NCBI GenBank assembly: GCA_963770045.1
Contig: CAVYOD010000010.1
Span: 75,259-139,258 of the forward strand
Reading direction: 5' to 3'
Length of the DNA stretch: 64,000 nucleotides
Source of the DNA: CAVYOD01 sp963770045
GTDB lineage: Bacteria; Acidobacteriota; Aminicenantia; Aminicenantales; CAVYOD01
The notes beneath the pieces are model-generated. The model was not told the origin of the DNA. It saw only the letters and a program-made list of their open reading frames with translations, and searched no databases. The translations under genes were made by a program, and so were the position numbers. Each line of letters starts with the position of its first letter. Positions within the stretch are counted from its first letter, which is position 1. Below, in pieces: positions 27,495 through 38,908 of the stretch.

Positions 27495-30400
27495 ATGCAC
27501 GGTTTCAGAAAGCATTTGCTGGTCTGGTGCTTGATGGCGACGGCCCTTGTCTTTTTTGGTGTGGATCTAGTCCGGGCCCAGTCCATCCTGGAAGGGAAGA
27601 TAACGGGCACGGTCACCGACGATAAAGGTGAGCCACTTCCCGGAGCGACCGTAGAGCTAACGAGCCCCGCTATGATGGGGAAACGCTCCGTCGTCACCAC
27701 GGCGAAAGGGGCCTATGTTTTCCTCAGTTTGCCGATTGGGAACTATAAGCTCACGGCCTCCATGCCCAATTTCAAGACCGTCGTCCAGGAAAATATCGCT
27801 GTGACAGCAGGAAGCTCTGTGACGGTCAACCTGGCTCTGCCGCTGGGGGCGATCGAAGAGACAGTGACCGTGATCGGCGCGGCACCGGTGGTCGATGTCA
27901 AGACCTCGACCATCGACTCCAAGATCGACCAGGCGATGCTGGACAAACTGCCCACCAGCCGCGATTCGTTCTATGACCTGTCGCTCTCGACACCGGGCAT
28001 GTTCGACGTGGGCAAGAACGTGATGGGGAGTCCCACGGCGTACGGGGGATCGACCATGGAAAACATCTTCCTGGTGAACGGCGTGGACACGACCAACCCC
28101 CGCGGTGCTGGCTATGGCTCCATGATCAATGTGAATTACGATAACGTCCGGGAAGTCCGCCTGATCGCTCTCGGCAGCAAGGCGGAATACGGCAATTTCT
28201 CGGGCGTGGCCATCGACGTCATCACCAAGTCCGGCTCCGACAAGCTGCAGGGTTCTCTGGCTGTCTACAGCCAGCTGGGTACTCCCGCAGGCCAACAGCC
28301 GAAAGCCGGCCAACTGGGCCGCAATTGGCTGTATCTCCAGCCGGGCGACGATTATCGATCCTATCCCAAATCCGACCTGGAACTGGACCTGACCCTCGGC
28401 GGCCCCTTCTTTTCCAAAAACGTCTGGTTCTTTGCGGCCCTCAACTACCTGAACAATAAAACCAAAGCCCTTAATTGGGAGCCCATTCAGAAGTCTCTCG
28501 GACCGGTATGGCGACTTCAAGCTCACCGCGACACCCTTTAAGAACCAACACGCTTGGGTGTCCTACCACTACGAAAACAACAACGGCGGAGGCTCCACAG
28601 ACGGTTCCCTGGATTGGGACCCTTCCATGGCCTACGACAGCTATACCCAGAGCCACGCTGTCTCTTCCCAATGGCAGTGGTTCCCCAGCAGCGGCACCTT
28701 CCTTTTCGGCGAAGTTCCTGGGTTTCTGGGTCAATGAGAGAAACCAACTTCCCAGCGGTGCTCCAGACCACCCAGGATACATCAACTGGTGGAAAGGCGT
28801 TCCTTTCGATTCCGGCGTCGGCGGCGCTTTCCCCGGGGCGAGAAAAGATAATACCAACCGCATCACGGTCCAGGCCGACATGTCGCACTATGCCGAAGAC
28901 TTCCTGGGCGAACACGACATCAAGTTCGGCGTGCAGTACACCCGCGGCCGCTTGAACAGCATCAGCGGCGACTTTTTCGGGAAAGAGCTTATCGACCCGA
29001 ACACCGGAGCGGACCTCGGGTTTTTCGGATTTTATCCCGGTGCCTACCCGTATCGCTGGAACTATGACATCGCCTATTTGCAGAACTACTTACGGCGACA
29101 CCGCCGGGCTGATGTTTTATGTCGCCACAGGTTACAGCAAGCCCCATCGCACCGTGCGCACGTCCGATGGCCTGGGATTCTTTTTCGACGATCAGTGGTC
29201 GCCTACCAAACGCCTGACCCTGAACCTCGGCCTGCGCTACGACCACATGACCGCCAAGTTCGGCCAAGGGGCCAGATGCTGGAGCAGCCGGCCACTCCCC
29301 AAGCCTGGCAGCAAGATCTCAAAGTCATCCGCGACCGCCAGGGTTCGGGTAACCTTTTCAACTTCAAGAACTGGTCTCCGCGCGTCGGTTTAACCTACGC
29401 CTTGACCGGCGACCAGAAGACCGTGTTTCGGGCCAGCTTCGGACGATACTACACCCCGATCGGAGTCGAGAGCTTCGGCGGCGGCGGTCCTGACCTGGAT
29501 CGAACATACAGCACAACGCAGTTCTACGCAATTCCCTGGGCCGGCCTCGACCTGAATGGAGATGGCTTTATTACAGGCAGCGAGTTTGCCAACGCGGCCC
29601 GGCAGCTCCCCAACTTGACCCCGATCAGTACCGAGTGGGGCACCGACTTCCCTTCAAATATATTCCGAAGTAGTATTCCTGCCTTTGGTTTGAAAATCGA
29701 GCCCGGCCTGAAAAATCAGCACACCGACCAGTTCACCGTCAACCTGGAGCGCGAGATCTTCAAGAATTTTTCTGTTGGGGTCACCTATATTAACCGCATT
29801 ACCAGAAACGTGATCGTGCAATGGCCCCTGAATCAGGTCACCCAGCAGCCCTGGGATTACGAGGTTAAAACGCAGGTCATCAACGGCCAGGAGGTCTCTC
29901 TCTACAGCATCGTCTTGAAGGATTACGATAGTAACGGCGTTATCGACGGGCAGGATATTAATTGGGTCCATAATCACCAGGATTTTGAGTGGCGCAACAT
30001 GCCCGACTGGCCAAATTATGCAGGCGGCCCAAACGTAAAGGCGGAGCGTAAGTTCGACGGCCTGCAGGTGACGTTCAAGAAGCGCTACTCCGGCCGCTGG
30101 CAGCTGATGGGCTCGCTGCTCTTCAATAAATCGACCGGGTTCGCGGGCCGCAACAAGCGCCAGGACGAGGACTACAACATGGAGGGAACAAACATCTGGT
30201 CCGACCAATGGCTGGGCGGCGTCAACCAGACCGTCAACAACATGGTGGGCCCCATGCCCTTCACCCCGCGCTTTGAATTCAAGCTCAACGGAAACTATAC
30301 CATCCCCAAGCTCGAACTGGACCTGGGCTTCCGCTTCCGCCTGCACACGGGTCGTCCCGTCTGGGTGCTTGGCGATGTTCAAATACTTGAGTCCTGGAAC

Positions 30401-30736
30401 TATGATCCAAACGACACCGAATTGCTGAAGCATGCTGTGCTCATCACCAATGGGGGGGCCTCGCAGCAAATCGTGGCGCAGGATGCCACCCAACCGCTTT
30501 ACATGCCCGTCCTGAGTATCCTGGATCTGCGTCTTGACAAGAGCTTCAAGGTGGGCCGCAGCACGCTGCGTGTCATGCTTGACATGTTCAACATCTTCAA
30601 TTCTAAGGCTGTGACCAACGCCATGCTCAAGAAAATCGGCGTTTCGGGCACCGACATTCTGCTCAGGGATGTCGGCCGGGTCGTGGGCGTGGTTGCTCCC
30701 CGCAACTTCCGGCTGGGCGTTATGTACCAGTTCTAA
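27495..30736 (+). CDS. TonB-dependent outer-membrane receptor with carboxypeptidase-regulatory domain (copy 1)
   Basis: Outer-membrane active transporter, about 1080 residues when joined. The ATG at 27495 follows AAAGGAGGG. In order: signal peptide (LLVWCLMATALVFFGVDLVRAQ), carboxypeptidase-regulatory-like domain (GTVTDDKGEPLPGATVEL), plug (EETVTVIGAAPVVDV, YNNVREVRLI-like and GVAIDVITKSGSDKLQGS), then beta-barrel to the terminal aromatic residue (GVMYQF). This is the Oar/SusC-like type, usually for large ligands such as oligosaccharides or peptides. Frame changes occur near 28500, 28715, 29085 and 29270; the pieces between read as normal barrel sequence (for example NLGLRYDHMTAKFGQ). The gene ends with a strong hairpin. 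It follows the sulfatase-like and CarboxypepD_reg+TPR genes. Confidence 0.87.
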
Positions 30737-30757
30737 GCACGCGTAGATAACGATTAT

Positions 30758-30790
30758 GAAGCCCGGAGGGGATCAGCCCCTCCGGGCTTC
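30758..30790 (+). terminator. hairpin terminator after TonB receptor 1
   Basis: A perfect 14-base stem (GAAGCCCGGAGGGG with its complement) has a 5-base loop ATCAG and starts 22 bases after the stop codon. Only a short T-rich stretch follows, so it may be a weak or mRNA-stabilising terminator. Confidence 0.7.
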
Positions 30791-30955
30791 CTTGACCGAG
30801 GTCGCGTCCAGCTTTTGAGCCCCCATATTTAGAAGGGGGGTAGGGGGGTGGAAGAGCACTTATTCAGAGTCCTAAAGCGCGACTTCGGAAATTCATGTTT
30901 ACTCCTTCGTTTGAATAATTGGCCCAAATCGGCTAGATTACGTCCAGAGGAAACA

Positions 30956-33006
30956 ATGAAAACCAGGACTTGGGCGGCGGCCCTGCTCGTCGTGCTTTTT
31001 CTTCCCGCGGCGGCGCAGCAGAAAGCCGGGACAGGAGTTCCCGAAAAATACAAAAAATGGCTCGACGAGGAGGTCGTCTACATTATCACCGCCAAGGAGC
31101 GTGATGTTTTCCTCAAGCTCCAGTCCGACCGGGAAAGGGAAATGTTCATCGAAGCCTTCTGGAAGCAGCGAAACCCGAATCCCGGCGCTCCCCGCAATGA
31201 GTTCAGAGAGGAACACTATCGCCGGCTTCAGTACGCCAATGAGATCTACGGCAGGGGAACTTCCTTGCCCGGCTGGAAAACGGACAGAGGACGAATCCAT
31301 ATCATCCTGGGACCACCGAAAAATATCGAAGGCTACGAAAATGTCTCGAATGTCTATCCCACCCAAATCTGGTTTTACCTCGGCGATCCCGAGCTCGGAC
31401 TGCCCACGGCGTTTAACGTAATCTTCTTTAAGAAGGAGGGGATGGGAGACTATGTCCTCTATTCACCCGTTGACGATGGCCCCGAGAGCCTGATTGCCGC
31501 TTCTTCGGGTGGCTTTCAAAACGAACAGGCGGCGTATCAGGCGCTCAGGAAGCTCGAGCCGAATTTGGCTCGGCAAACACTGACCCTCATTCCGGGAGAG
31601 CGAGTCCCGCCCGGCACGATTTCAATGGCTTCGAATATGCTCATCAGCCACATCTATTCTGCTCCCCAAAGGAGGGTGTCGGATAGCTATGCGGAGGCTC
31701 TGCTTAAATACAAAGATATCGTCGAAGTGGAATACACGGCGAACTACATCGGCTGCGACGCTCTGGTCCGAGTCCTCAAAGATGATTCGGGTTTTTTCCT
31801 GGTCCATTATTCGGTCGAACCCAAGAAGCTCTCAGTGGAAGACACCAGCGGCAAATATCAGGCAGACTTCGAGCTCAACGGGAGGATATCCGACTCCACC
31901 GGCCGGACTGTTTTTCAGTACGACAAAGAAATTCCCTTGAGCCTGACCGTGGGGCAGCTCCAGGATGTGAGATCCCAGTCCTTCGAGCTTCAGGACATGT
32001 TCCCGCTTGTCCCCGGCCGCTACAGGCTTGACCTCCTCCTCAAGAACAAAACCTCCAAAGAATTTAGCTCTGCCGAGTGTGAAGTGGTCGTCCCCGAACC
32101 CGGTTCCAATGTCCAGCTGAGCCCTCTGACTCTCGCTTACAGAGCTGAAACAGCGGCTGACCGGACAAAAGAGATCACCCCCTTCAAAGTGGGCGACCTG
32201 CAGCTCCTTTGCCCTACACGGAACACTTTTGCCTCAAGAGAGGCGCTGATCATTTTCTTCCAGGTTTACAATCTGACCGAGACCCTGAAGTCTCGGGGCT
32301 CGCTCAGGTTCACCGTTTTCAAGGAAGACAAAGAGTTCAGGACCTGGAGCAAGAGGCTCGCCGGTTACCCCGGCGTCCTGAATTTCGCCGAGACACTCGA
32401 ACTCAAGGACTTTCCTCCCGCCTACTACAAAATAGCGGTTTCCCTGATTGGGGAATCCGGAACCGCGCTGGAGTCGCAGGCCGAAAATTTCGAGATCTCT
32501 TCGGTGCCTGAATGCCCCGGCCTTTTGTCTTTGCTAAGGTGATGCCGGTCTCGGCGCTGGATGAATACGTCTTCACCTCGGGCCTCCAGCTTATGAACAA
32601 AGGAAATCCGGCCGCGGCCGAACCCTTCCTGGAAAAAGCCTACCGCCGCAACCCTGGGCGGGTGCAGTTTGCGTTGGGGTACGGAGAAGTCCTTTACCTG
32701 AAAAAAGACTATGCAAAAGTGATGGAGATCCTGTCGCCCTTCGCCGGCAAAGAGGAAGAGACGGCCGACGTGCTCTCACTCCTCGGAAGGACTTCCCATG
32801 GCTTGGGCCGGTATGATGAGGCGATCACTTTCTACAAAAATTATCTGTCCAGAGTCGGGACGAACCTCGATATTCTCAATCAGCTCGGGACTTGTTATTA
32901 CAAACTCGGGCAGAGAGACGAGGCGCTCAAAGCCTGGCAGAAATCTCTTGAGATCAGCCCCGATCAGGAGAATATCAAGAAGCTCGTCGACTCATTAAAG
33001 AAGTGA
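30956..33006 (+). CDS. secreted GWxTD-domain protein with C-terminal TPR repeats
   Basis: About 682 residues when joined. A signal peptide (TWAAALLVVLFLPAAAQ) precedes the GWxTD domain, named for GWKTD at residues 106-110. Conserved surroundings are EFREEHYRRLQYAN and DRGRIHIILGPP. A beta-rich middle region follows, then a TPR tail of about three units (TSGLQLMNKGNPAAAEPFLE, TCYYKLGQRDEALKAWQ). A one-base frameshift near 32515 splits the coding frame between the middle region and the TPRs. GWxTD proteins occur mainly in Acidobacteria, Aminicenantes and relatives, and have no known biochemical role. It lies downstream of TonB receptor 1, and a second GWxTD gene sits at 36145-37909 on the other strand. 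Confidence 0.83.
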
Positions 33007-33041
33007 GCTCGTGAGCAGCGTTCCTCCCTAAGACCTCTATT

Positions 33042-35488
33042 CTAGTTGTTCAAAAGAGAATCAACGGCCAGGACATCAAAGATATAAGCGGCTGAGCCCC
33101 CGATCACATACTCCGTTTCATACCAATCCCACTCGCCCGCCCGATATTCAATGAACTTTGGCCTCAAGAATGAGGCCCCCGAGACGACGCCGCCCGGGAT
33201 GTAAGTCACCTCCGACCTGTTGAACCCGTAGCCGACCGTGGCCGAACGGACCCCCACTCCCGACACATAGGAGTGATTCGTGGCCGGGTGGCAGCCGAAA
33301 TTGTAGTTGAGAGCCGAAAAGAGATAATCCTTGCTGAATAGATCGGGGAAGTGTTTGATGAAATAATACGACCTCGCCCCGAGATCCAGAACGTCCCAAT
33401 TGTTTCCCCAGATCTCGAATTCAAAATAGACGCCGTAGGGACTTTTGGCGAATTCCCTTTCCATCTCCGACTTCAGCTCCAGGGATTTATTCTTGACCGC
33501 GCAGCTTGAAATCTCCGTTTTCGAATTTTGCCGCCGCCCGGGCGAGAGTGAATCCGGCGAGATTCCAGAATGTGGAGGCCGGCATTTTCTGGATGAAGGA
33601 TGTTAGCTCGGCCAGCCTTCTCCCGAATTTCACTTCGCCCGTCGTCAGGAAGAGTTCGGCGGTGGCGGCGAGCTCCCAGGAATGGTAGGTATCTTCCTGG
33701 GGTTGATAGCTGACCTCAAAGTCCACTCGCGGGTGCGTCTGTTCATACTCCCAGACTTCGATGGCCGTTTTCAGGCAATCCTCCGCGAGCCTTAGGTCGA
33801 AACCTTTGAGGACACGGGAAGCGACGGCGGCTACCTGGGCCAGCTGATACTGACCGCCTGTATTACGGTTCGTGAACACCCAGCGGTCGTCGAACTTCCC
33901 GGAGCGGCCGTTTTTTTTATCCGCCGGCTTGAGGGCCGGGTCGTAGATGAGATTGTCCGTGATATTCGCCGGATCGCCGACCAGCCCATAGTCCCGGCTG
34001 TTATTCTCGATAACTCCGGCGCCGATATGTCCCAAGGGCCCGGTAGAGCCTCAGAAGAAACTCCATTCCAAAGGCGACCTGTTGGAGCAGGTCATTTTTT
34101 CCGTCCGGTTGGAACAATTCGACGCGCCGTTCTTCTCGCCGGAGAGAGGTCACATCCCTCTGAACAGCAAACTCCTCTTGAGCGAGGGCCAGCCAGAGGA
34201 CCGTCGAGCAGATGCTTCCCGAAGGCAGGTCAAAATCTCCTGCGTCGTGCCAGCCGCCCCAATCCAGGCCCGGGATATGCTCATTCGCTTTGTACCGGGT
34301 CTCTGTGTCTGCCTTTTGGCGGTAGCTATCGAAATGAACCTGATTCGGAGGAGCCTGGAGGGCGTCGTCGAGATGGCAGGCGCCGTGCCAAACTTTGTAT
34401 CCCTGTCTGACATCGACGTGGCACATCTGGACAGGGAAGAAGACGTCGAGAGTCGGGCACCAGGCCTCTTTGTAAACGTCGTTGCGAATGGCGATCGGCC
34501 CTGCCTCCTCATTCTCATATTGGAGATAATACAGGCCCGATTTGCGGATCTCGCTGAAATCGAAAACATAATCATCATAATCGAAGAGGTGCCCCCAGCT
34601 CACCGGCCTCGCGGCCTTGACAATTCTTTTCGACCCGTCTTCTTCAAGTGAGAGAAGCCTCATTTCCTCGATCTTTTTTTCTCTGGAATCGAGCTCCAGT
34701 ACGGCCATCTTTTTTTGATCCGGGTGGTAGCCGACCTGCGACACCTGGATGACCGGCTCTCTCCTCCAGTTCGGATCAATCTTGGGCGTGAGCTTTAAGG
34801 TCAGGTGTTGCTGGGCGGAGTGCGGAGGCAGAGAAGCCATCACAACGAACCCGCCGTTTTCGCTCATCTCCCTCTCATCGGTTAGACTGAGGACGGAGTC
34901 CTCCGAGCTCAGGACAAAGGACCTCAGCCCGTCCTCGGCGGCAATCCTGATTTCTTTGGCCTGGGACACGAGAAACGTCTTTCCCATGTACCTTTCGGGA
35001 AAATACCCGGTTGTTTCTCCGGCCTCATAGGTTTTGTAGGCGTATTCCTTGGGATAGATTTCAAGCTTGAGCCCGAGGCTGCGGAGCTTAGTCCAATCGA
35101 CGGGTTTGTCTGTGCTGAGGTTGATGAAGATCGATGTCCCGTCGGTGCGGCAGGTCAATTGATAAGACAGGTCGAGCGGTTTGATCTTCTCCGGGATGAT
35201 GGAAAGGCTTTTCCCGGTATCGACGATTCTCTTCCCTGTCTCTTTGGCTTCGAAGTCCAAGAATCGACCCTGGGTCGTGACGGCCACGATTTCGCCGGCA
35301 TCGATGATTCGCCGGCCATGGAGGAAGACCTCGAGACCGCCTCTTTTGCCTTCAAAATAAGTGTTGTGATAGACGAGAAAGGCGAACCCCGGAGCTTCAA
35401 AAAATCCCTCCGGTTTCATCTCGATCTGGCCAAAGCAAAGCGGAACGAAGACGAGGAAGGCGAATATCAACGCGGACGCGGTTGCCAC
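33042..35488 (-). CDS. secreted GH9 glucanase-like enzyme with N-terminal Ig-like domain, two frameshifts
   Basis: GH9 enzymes are inverting endoglucanases or related glycosidases. A leader (ALIFAFLVFVPLCFGQ) is followed by a beta-rich region. The CelD_N-type Ig domain (VIQVSQVGYHPDQKKMAVLE) follows, then the (alpha/alpha)6 barrel with GGWHDAGDFD (catalytic Asp motif) and, near the end, YETEYVIGGSAAY (Glu region). The product would be about 810 residues. The frame changes near 34030 and near 33480; on each side the sequence is family-typical. The start is a GTG at 35488 immediately after the TAA of the upstream unknown gene, so translational coupling is likely. Which polysaccharide is cut (beta-glucan, xyloglucan or another) is not clear. 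Confidence 0.83.
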
Positions 35489-36144
35489 TTAATCCACGAT
35501 AAAGGCCACTTCACAGGGCTCTTCAAGTTCGGGGCCCTGGATCCTCAGTCTGAGCTTTTGCCCGGCCACATCGGACCCAGGCTTGGGGAAATAGACGAGG
35601 TCTTCGATGAACGACCTCTGCGGCATGTCGATCGAATCGATGAGGATGTCATGCATCACGCTGTCTTTAAACGGGTGGGGGAAAAAGCTGCAAGGGAGCT
35701 TAAGAAAGGATGCAAAGCCGGTCAAAATATCACCTTCGGTAAAAAGCTTGCGGGCGTAATATTTGGCGTCGAGCGAATACTTATCGTAGGCGGCTTCGAC
35801 TTGCTTGTAGCCCGGCATGGAATAGGTCTTGTCTGCCGAATCGACCAGCAGGAGGCTCTGCCGGTCCAGCTTCAGGGTATAGATATCCTTATTGGCCACC
35901 CTGATCCCCAGGGGGAGGTATTTTTCAGCCTTTCGCATCCGCGCGAGTTCGACATCGACCACCAGGGCGACGGACCTGTCTTCATTGAGAAAAGTGAAAT
36001 AGCCGATCTTCCGGGTTGGCGCCGACGCCTCTTTCTCTTCCTGGCTGAGACTTCGGCCGAGGATCATCCCACCCGAAAAAAGACCAACAGCCAGACAGCC
36101 GGACAGAACAACAGGCTCAAAATCGTTGTTTTCCTCGACTTCAT
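35489..36144 (-). CDS. unrecognised secreted protein in the GWxTD-GH9 cluster
   Basis: I do not recognise this family. An ATG at 36144, with GGGAGG 4 bases upstream, starts a signal peptide (KTTILSLLFCPAVWLLVFF). A frameshift near 36065 then leads to the frame that runs to the TAA at 35489-35491. The mature part, about 190 residues, has alternating short strands (KIGYFTFLNEDRSVALVVDV, KLRLRIQGPELEEPCEVAFI) and a central helical stretch (GYKQVEAAYDKYSLDAKYYA). No catalytic motif or transmembrane segment follows the leader. It lies between GWxTD copy 2 and GH9 with no gap to either, so its role is probably tied to them. Confidence 0.55.
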
Positions 36145-37909
36145 CACTTCCTCCCCCCTCGATTTCGGAGCCCGATTGCCCTCCGCGGCTGAATCTCGGG
36201 TTGACTTAACCGTAAAATTCACTCTTTTCTCGATGACTCGGTTCGAAAAGACGTCTCTGGCCTTGATCAAGAGGGTATATCCGCCGGCGGCGAAATTACT
36301 CAGAGTATAGCGGGCTCCGCTGTTGAGGGTGCTTGATTTTTGGTCGGCCGGTACGCGGGCTTCCTGCGGTTGATCAATCGTCGCCATCAGCTTGTCGCCC
36401 TGCCAGATTTGGTGTTCGATTAAAACTCCGGCTCTTGCCCTGGACCGGGTCGAAGACGGGATTATAGATCTGGTAAAAAAAGACCAACTCCTCGTTGGGC
36501 TTGTAGATGGACGAAGGGTTGGGGCCGATTTCCAGGTTGCCAAAGGTGAAAGGGTCGCCCGGGAGCTTGTTGATCTCCACCTTTTGCGGCACCTTAAGCT
36601 TGGTGCGCTCGAGCGCCTTGAGCGCTGGGATATCGCTGGACTTGACAACGACCGGCTCTTTTTTGGCTTCGACCACTTTGACGCTCCGGCCGAGGATAAC
36701 GTCGCTGAGGCAAAACTCGGCTTTGGAGTACGGAGGCACAGTGACCTTTTTATCCTGGTAGCCGACGTTGCTGCTGGCTTCGTCCCAGACGACGATGTGG
36801 AAGAAATATTCCCCGGGCTTGAGCTCGAGACGGTGCTTATACTGGTAGGAATCGGACAGCCTGCGATTGTAGGTCTCTTCCTTCAGGTTCATCTCGAGAC
36901 GGTCGCTGGATTGGTATACGGTTTTGGTCTGGTCTTTGACCTCGATATAAAAATTGACCATCCCTCTATAGCGGTCCCCGGCTTTTTTGAACACCACATC
37001 TTTTCCGGCAATCTCAATGCTGATGGGGATAGAGGTCAAATCTTCGCCGCCCTGAAGAAAGCTCTCCTGGGCAATGAAGGGCATGGCGGTCAAGGACTCA
37101 TTGGCCTCGACGATTCCGCGGAGTTTTCTCAGGCGCTCGCTTCTCTCCATCTCCTCCAGAACCTCGCCCCGCGACTTGGTCAGCTCGGAGAGCAAGGCCA
37201 GCTGCTCCAGGGGGTTCACGGCCATGTTTTGGTCGTTTTGACCCGGAACAGCCGCGTTTTTGTCCGCCTCATAGCCAACGTTCCTTGCAGGCATGGAAAC
37301 ATTGCGGAGGGCATTGGCCAAGGCGGGATCGGTCGTCAGCTGGTAAGAGCCGGAATTATAATAGTTGACGAAAATAAGTTCAATACGCCCAAACCTGTCT
37401 TTCACGCCCGGAATCGACCTGTAAGTCCAAACCTCGGAAGGAAATTCTGCCGTCGGACCGGAGGGATCGAAGAGAAAGCCTCTTCCTCCGCCCGGGTTCG
37501 TTTCGAAGAAGTCGGGCGGCCCGAACATGATATAGGTCCTTCCCCGGTCGGAGCGCCAGCCGGCTTTTCCTTCGAAATAGTTCCGATTGGCGTACTCCAG
37601 ACGCCGGTAGTGCTCCTCGCGGAATTCATTGACGGGAGTCTCCGGAGTCGGATCACGCCTCTTCCAGAAGATCTTTATAAAACCCTCGCGCTCCTCATCA
37701 TTGCGCAGGTTCTTGAAGACCGCGCGCTCGTTGTCGGAGATGATGTAAATGACTTCTTCCTCCAGCCATTTCTTATATTTCGCCGGAAGCTCCACCGTTT
37801 TCCCGGCCTCGGTTTGAGGTTTTTGTTGAGGTTCCGAGCCGAGCAAAAAACCAAAGAACACCAATATAGCTAGGAAAAATCCCACGGGACGAAAGCGCAC
37901 CTTTTTCAT
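36145..37909 (-). CDS. secreted GWxTD-domain protein (copy 2), C-terminus frameshifted
   Basis: A signal peptide (PVGFFLAILVFFGFLLGSE) is followed by the GWxTD-type domain with GWRSD at residues 117-121 (Ser in place of Thr). The shared neighbours are KYKKWLEEEVIYII, NEFREEHYRRLEYAN and DRGRTYIMFGPP, all matching copy 1 at 30956. A beta-rich region follows (YKHRLELKPGEYFFHIVVWD). The frame breaks near 36430, where one base joins it to AGVLIEHQIWQGDKLMATI and LSNFAAGGYTLLIKARDVF. The stop is unclear: that frame runs on into the leader of the next gene, so the end given is approximate. A TPR tail like that of copy 1 is absent, but a TPR gene lies directly upstream. Confidence 0.8.
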
Positions 37910-37925
37910 TTTATTCTCCGAAGCC

Positions 37926-38845
37926 TCACGGAGAGACAGATTTCTTAAGATAGTCTAAAAGCTGCCTGGCCATGGCCGCGTTGGGGTCTTCAGGCGCCAG
38001 CTCGAGGAATTTTTCGAGGTACTGGATCGCTTCCTCTTTCTTGTTCTGGTTGACGGAGATCATTCCCAGCTGGTAATAGGCAGCCGCATAGCCCGGCTTC
38101 AGTTCTTTCGCTTTAAGGAAGGCCGCGGCGGCCCGCTCGTATTCGTGGGTGTTGATCAAGCACGCGCCCAGGTTGTAGAAGGCCTCCGGGTCGTCCGGGC
38201 TGATCTCTGAGGCCTTGGCGAAGTAGGGGAGCGCTTCCTCATATTTCTTTTGAAGCCCATAAAGCTCGCCCAGGCTGCGGTTGGCGGAATAACTTTGCGG
38301 CCTGATCTTGAGCATGGCCTTAAAGGCTTCGATGGCCGCATCGTATTTTCCGAGCTTGGTGTAGCAGATGCCGAGGTTATTCTGGTAGATAGGCTCTTGG
38401 GGCTCCTTGAGTATGGCCTGCTTGTAGGCTTCGGCCGCCTCCTCATATTTCCCCGCACTGAAAAGGTCGTTTCCCCGCTTAAAATCTTTTTCTCCGACCG
38501 GCTCGCCCATGGGCTTCTCGCCCTCTTCCATGACAAAACTGGCGTCGACCGTTTCGCCGACCGGGACTCTTTTCTCCATCACGACGGGAAGGAAACCATC
38601 TTTCTCGCACCTCAGCTGATAATAGTCCGGCTGAAGGCCGATCTGGAAAATTGCCCATTCTTATCCGATTTGACAACGAACTTGACAATCGAATAACTCA
38701 TGGAGAGGATCGTGATCTTGACGCCTTCCAAGGGATTGCCTTTTTTGTCCTTCACCGTCCCCCTGAGGGCGCCCTGGGTAGAGGCCGAGAGATGGCCACA
38801 GAAAAGAGAAGTCAGAAGCAACGAAACGAACAGTTTTTTTCTCAT
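37926..38845 (-). CDS. secreted carboxypeptidase-regulatory plus TPR protein (copy 2)
   Basis: Same architecture as the gene at 26324. A short signal peptide (KKLFVSLLLTSLFCGHLSAS) is followed by a regulatory-like sandwich (GTVKDKKGNPLEGVKITILS) and about five TPR units (AGKYEEAAEAYKQAILKEPQ, LGICYTKLGKYDAAIEAFKA, LGMISVNQNKKEEAIQYLEK). A single missing T in the T-run near 38645 breaks the frame between NGQF and QIGLQPDYYQL; the joined protein is about 305 residues. It starts at 38845 and ends 16 bases before the GWxTD copy 2 start, so the two are probably one transcript. The function is unknown; it is likely a periplasmic scaffold. Confidence 0.83.
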
Positions 38846-38908
38846 GATTCAACCCTTCAATTCTTATATATCAAAAAAAAGACGGCGTCAATCGCCCGAA
38901 GCCGCTCC

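Noticed and set aside
35159..36310. 383-codon plus-strand open frame
   Set aside because: Antisense to the GH9 start and the unknown secreted gene, both with leaders and ribosome sites.
36392..37873. 493-codon open frame on the plus strand
   Set aside because: It is the exact antisense of the GWxTD copy 2 gene, has no ribosome site or family motifs, and the minus-strand protein is clearly real.
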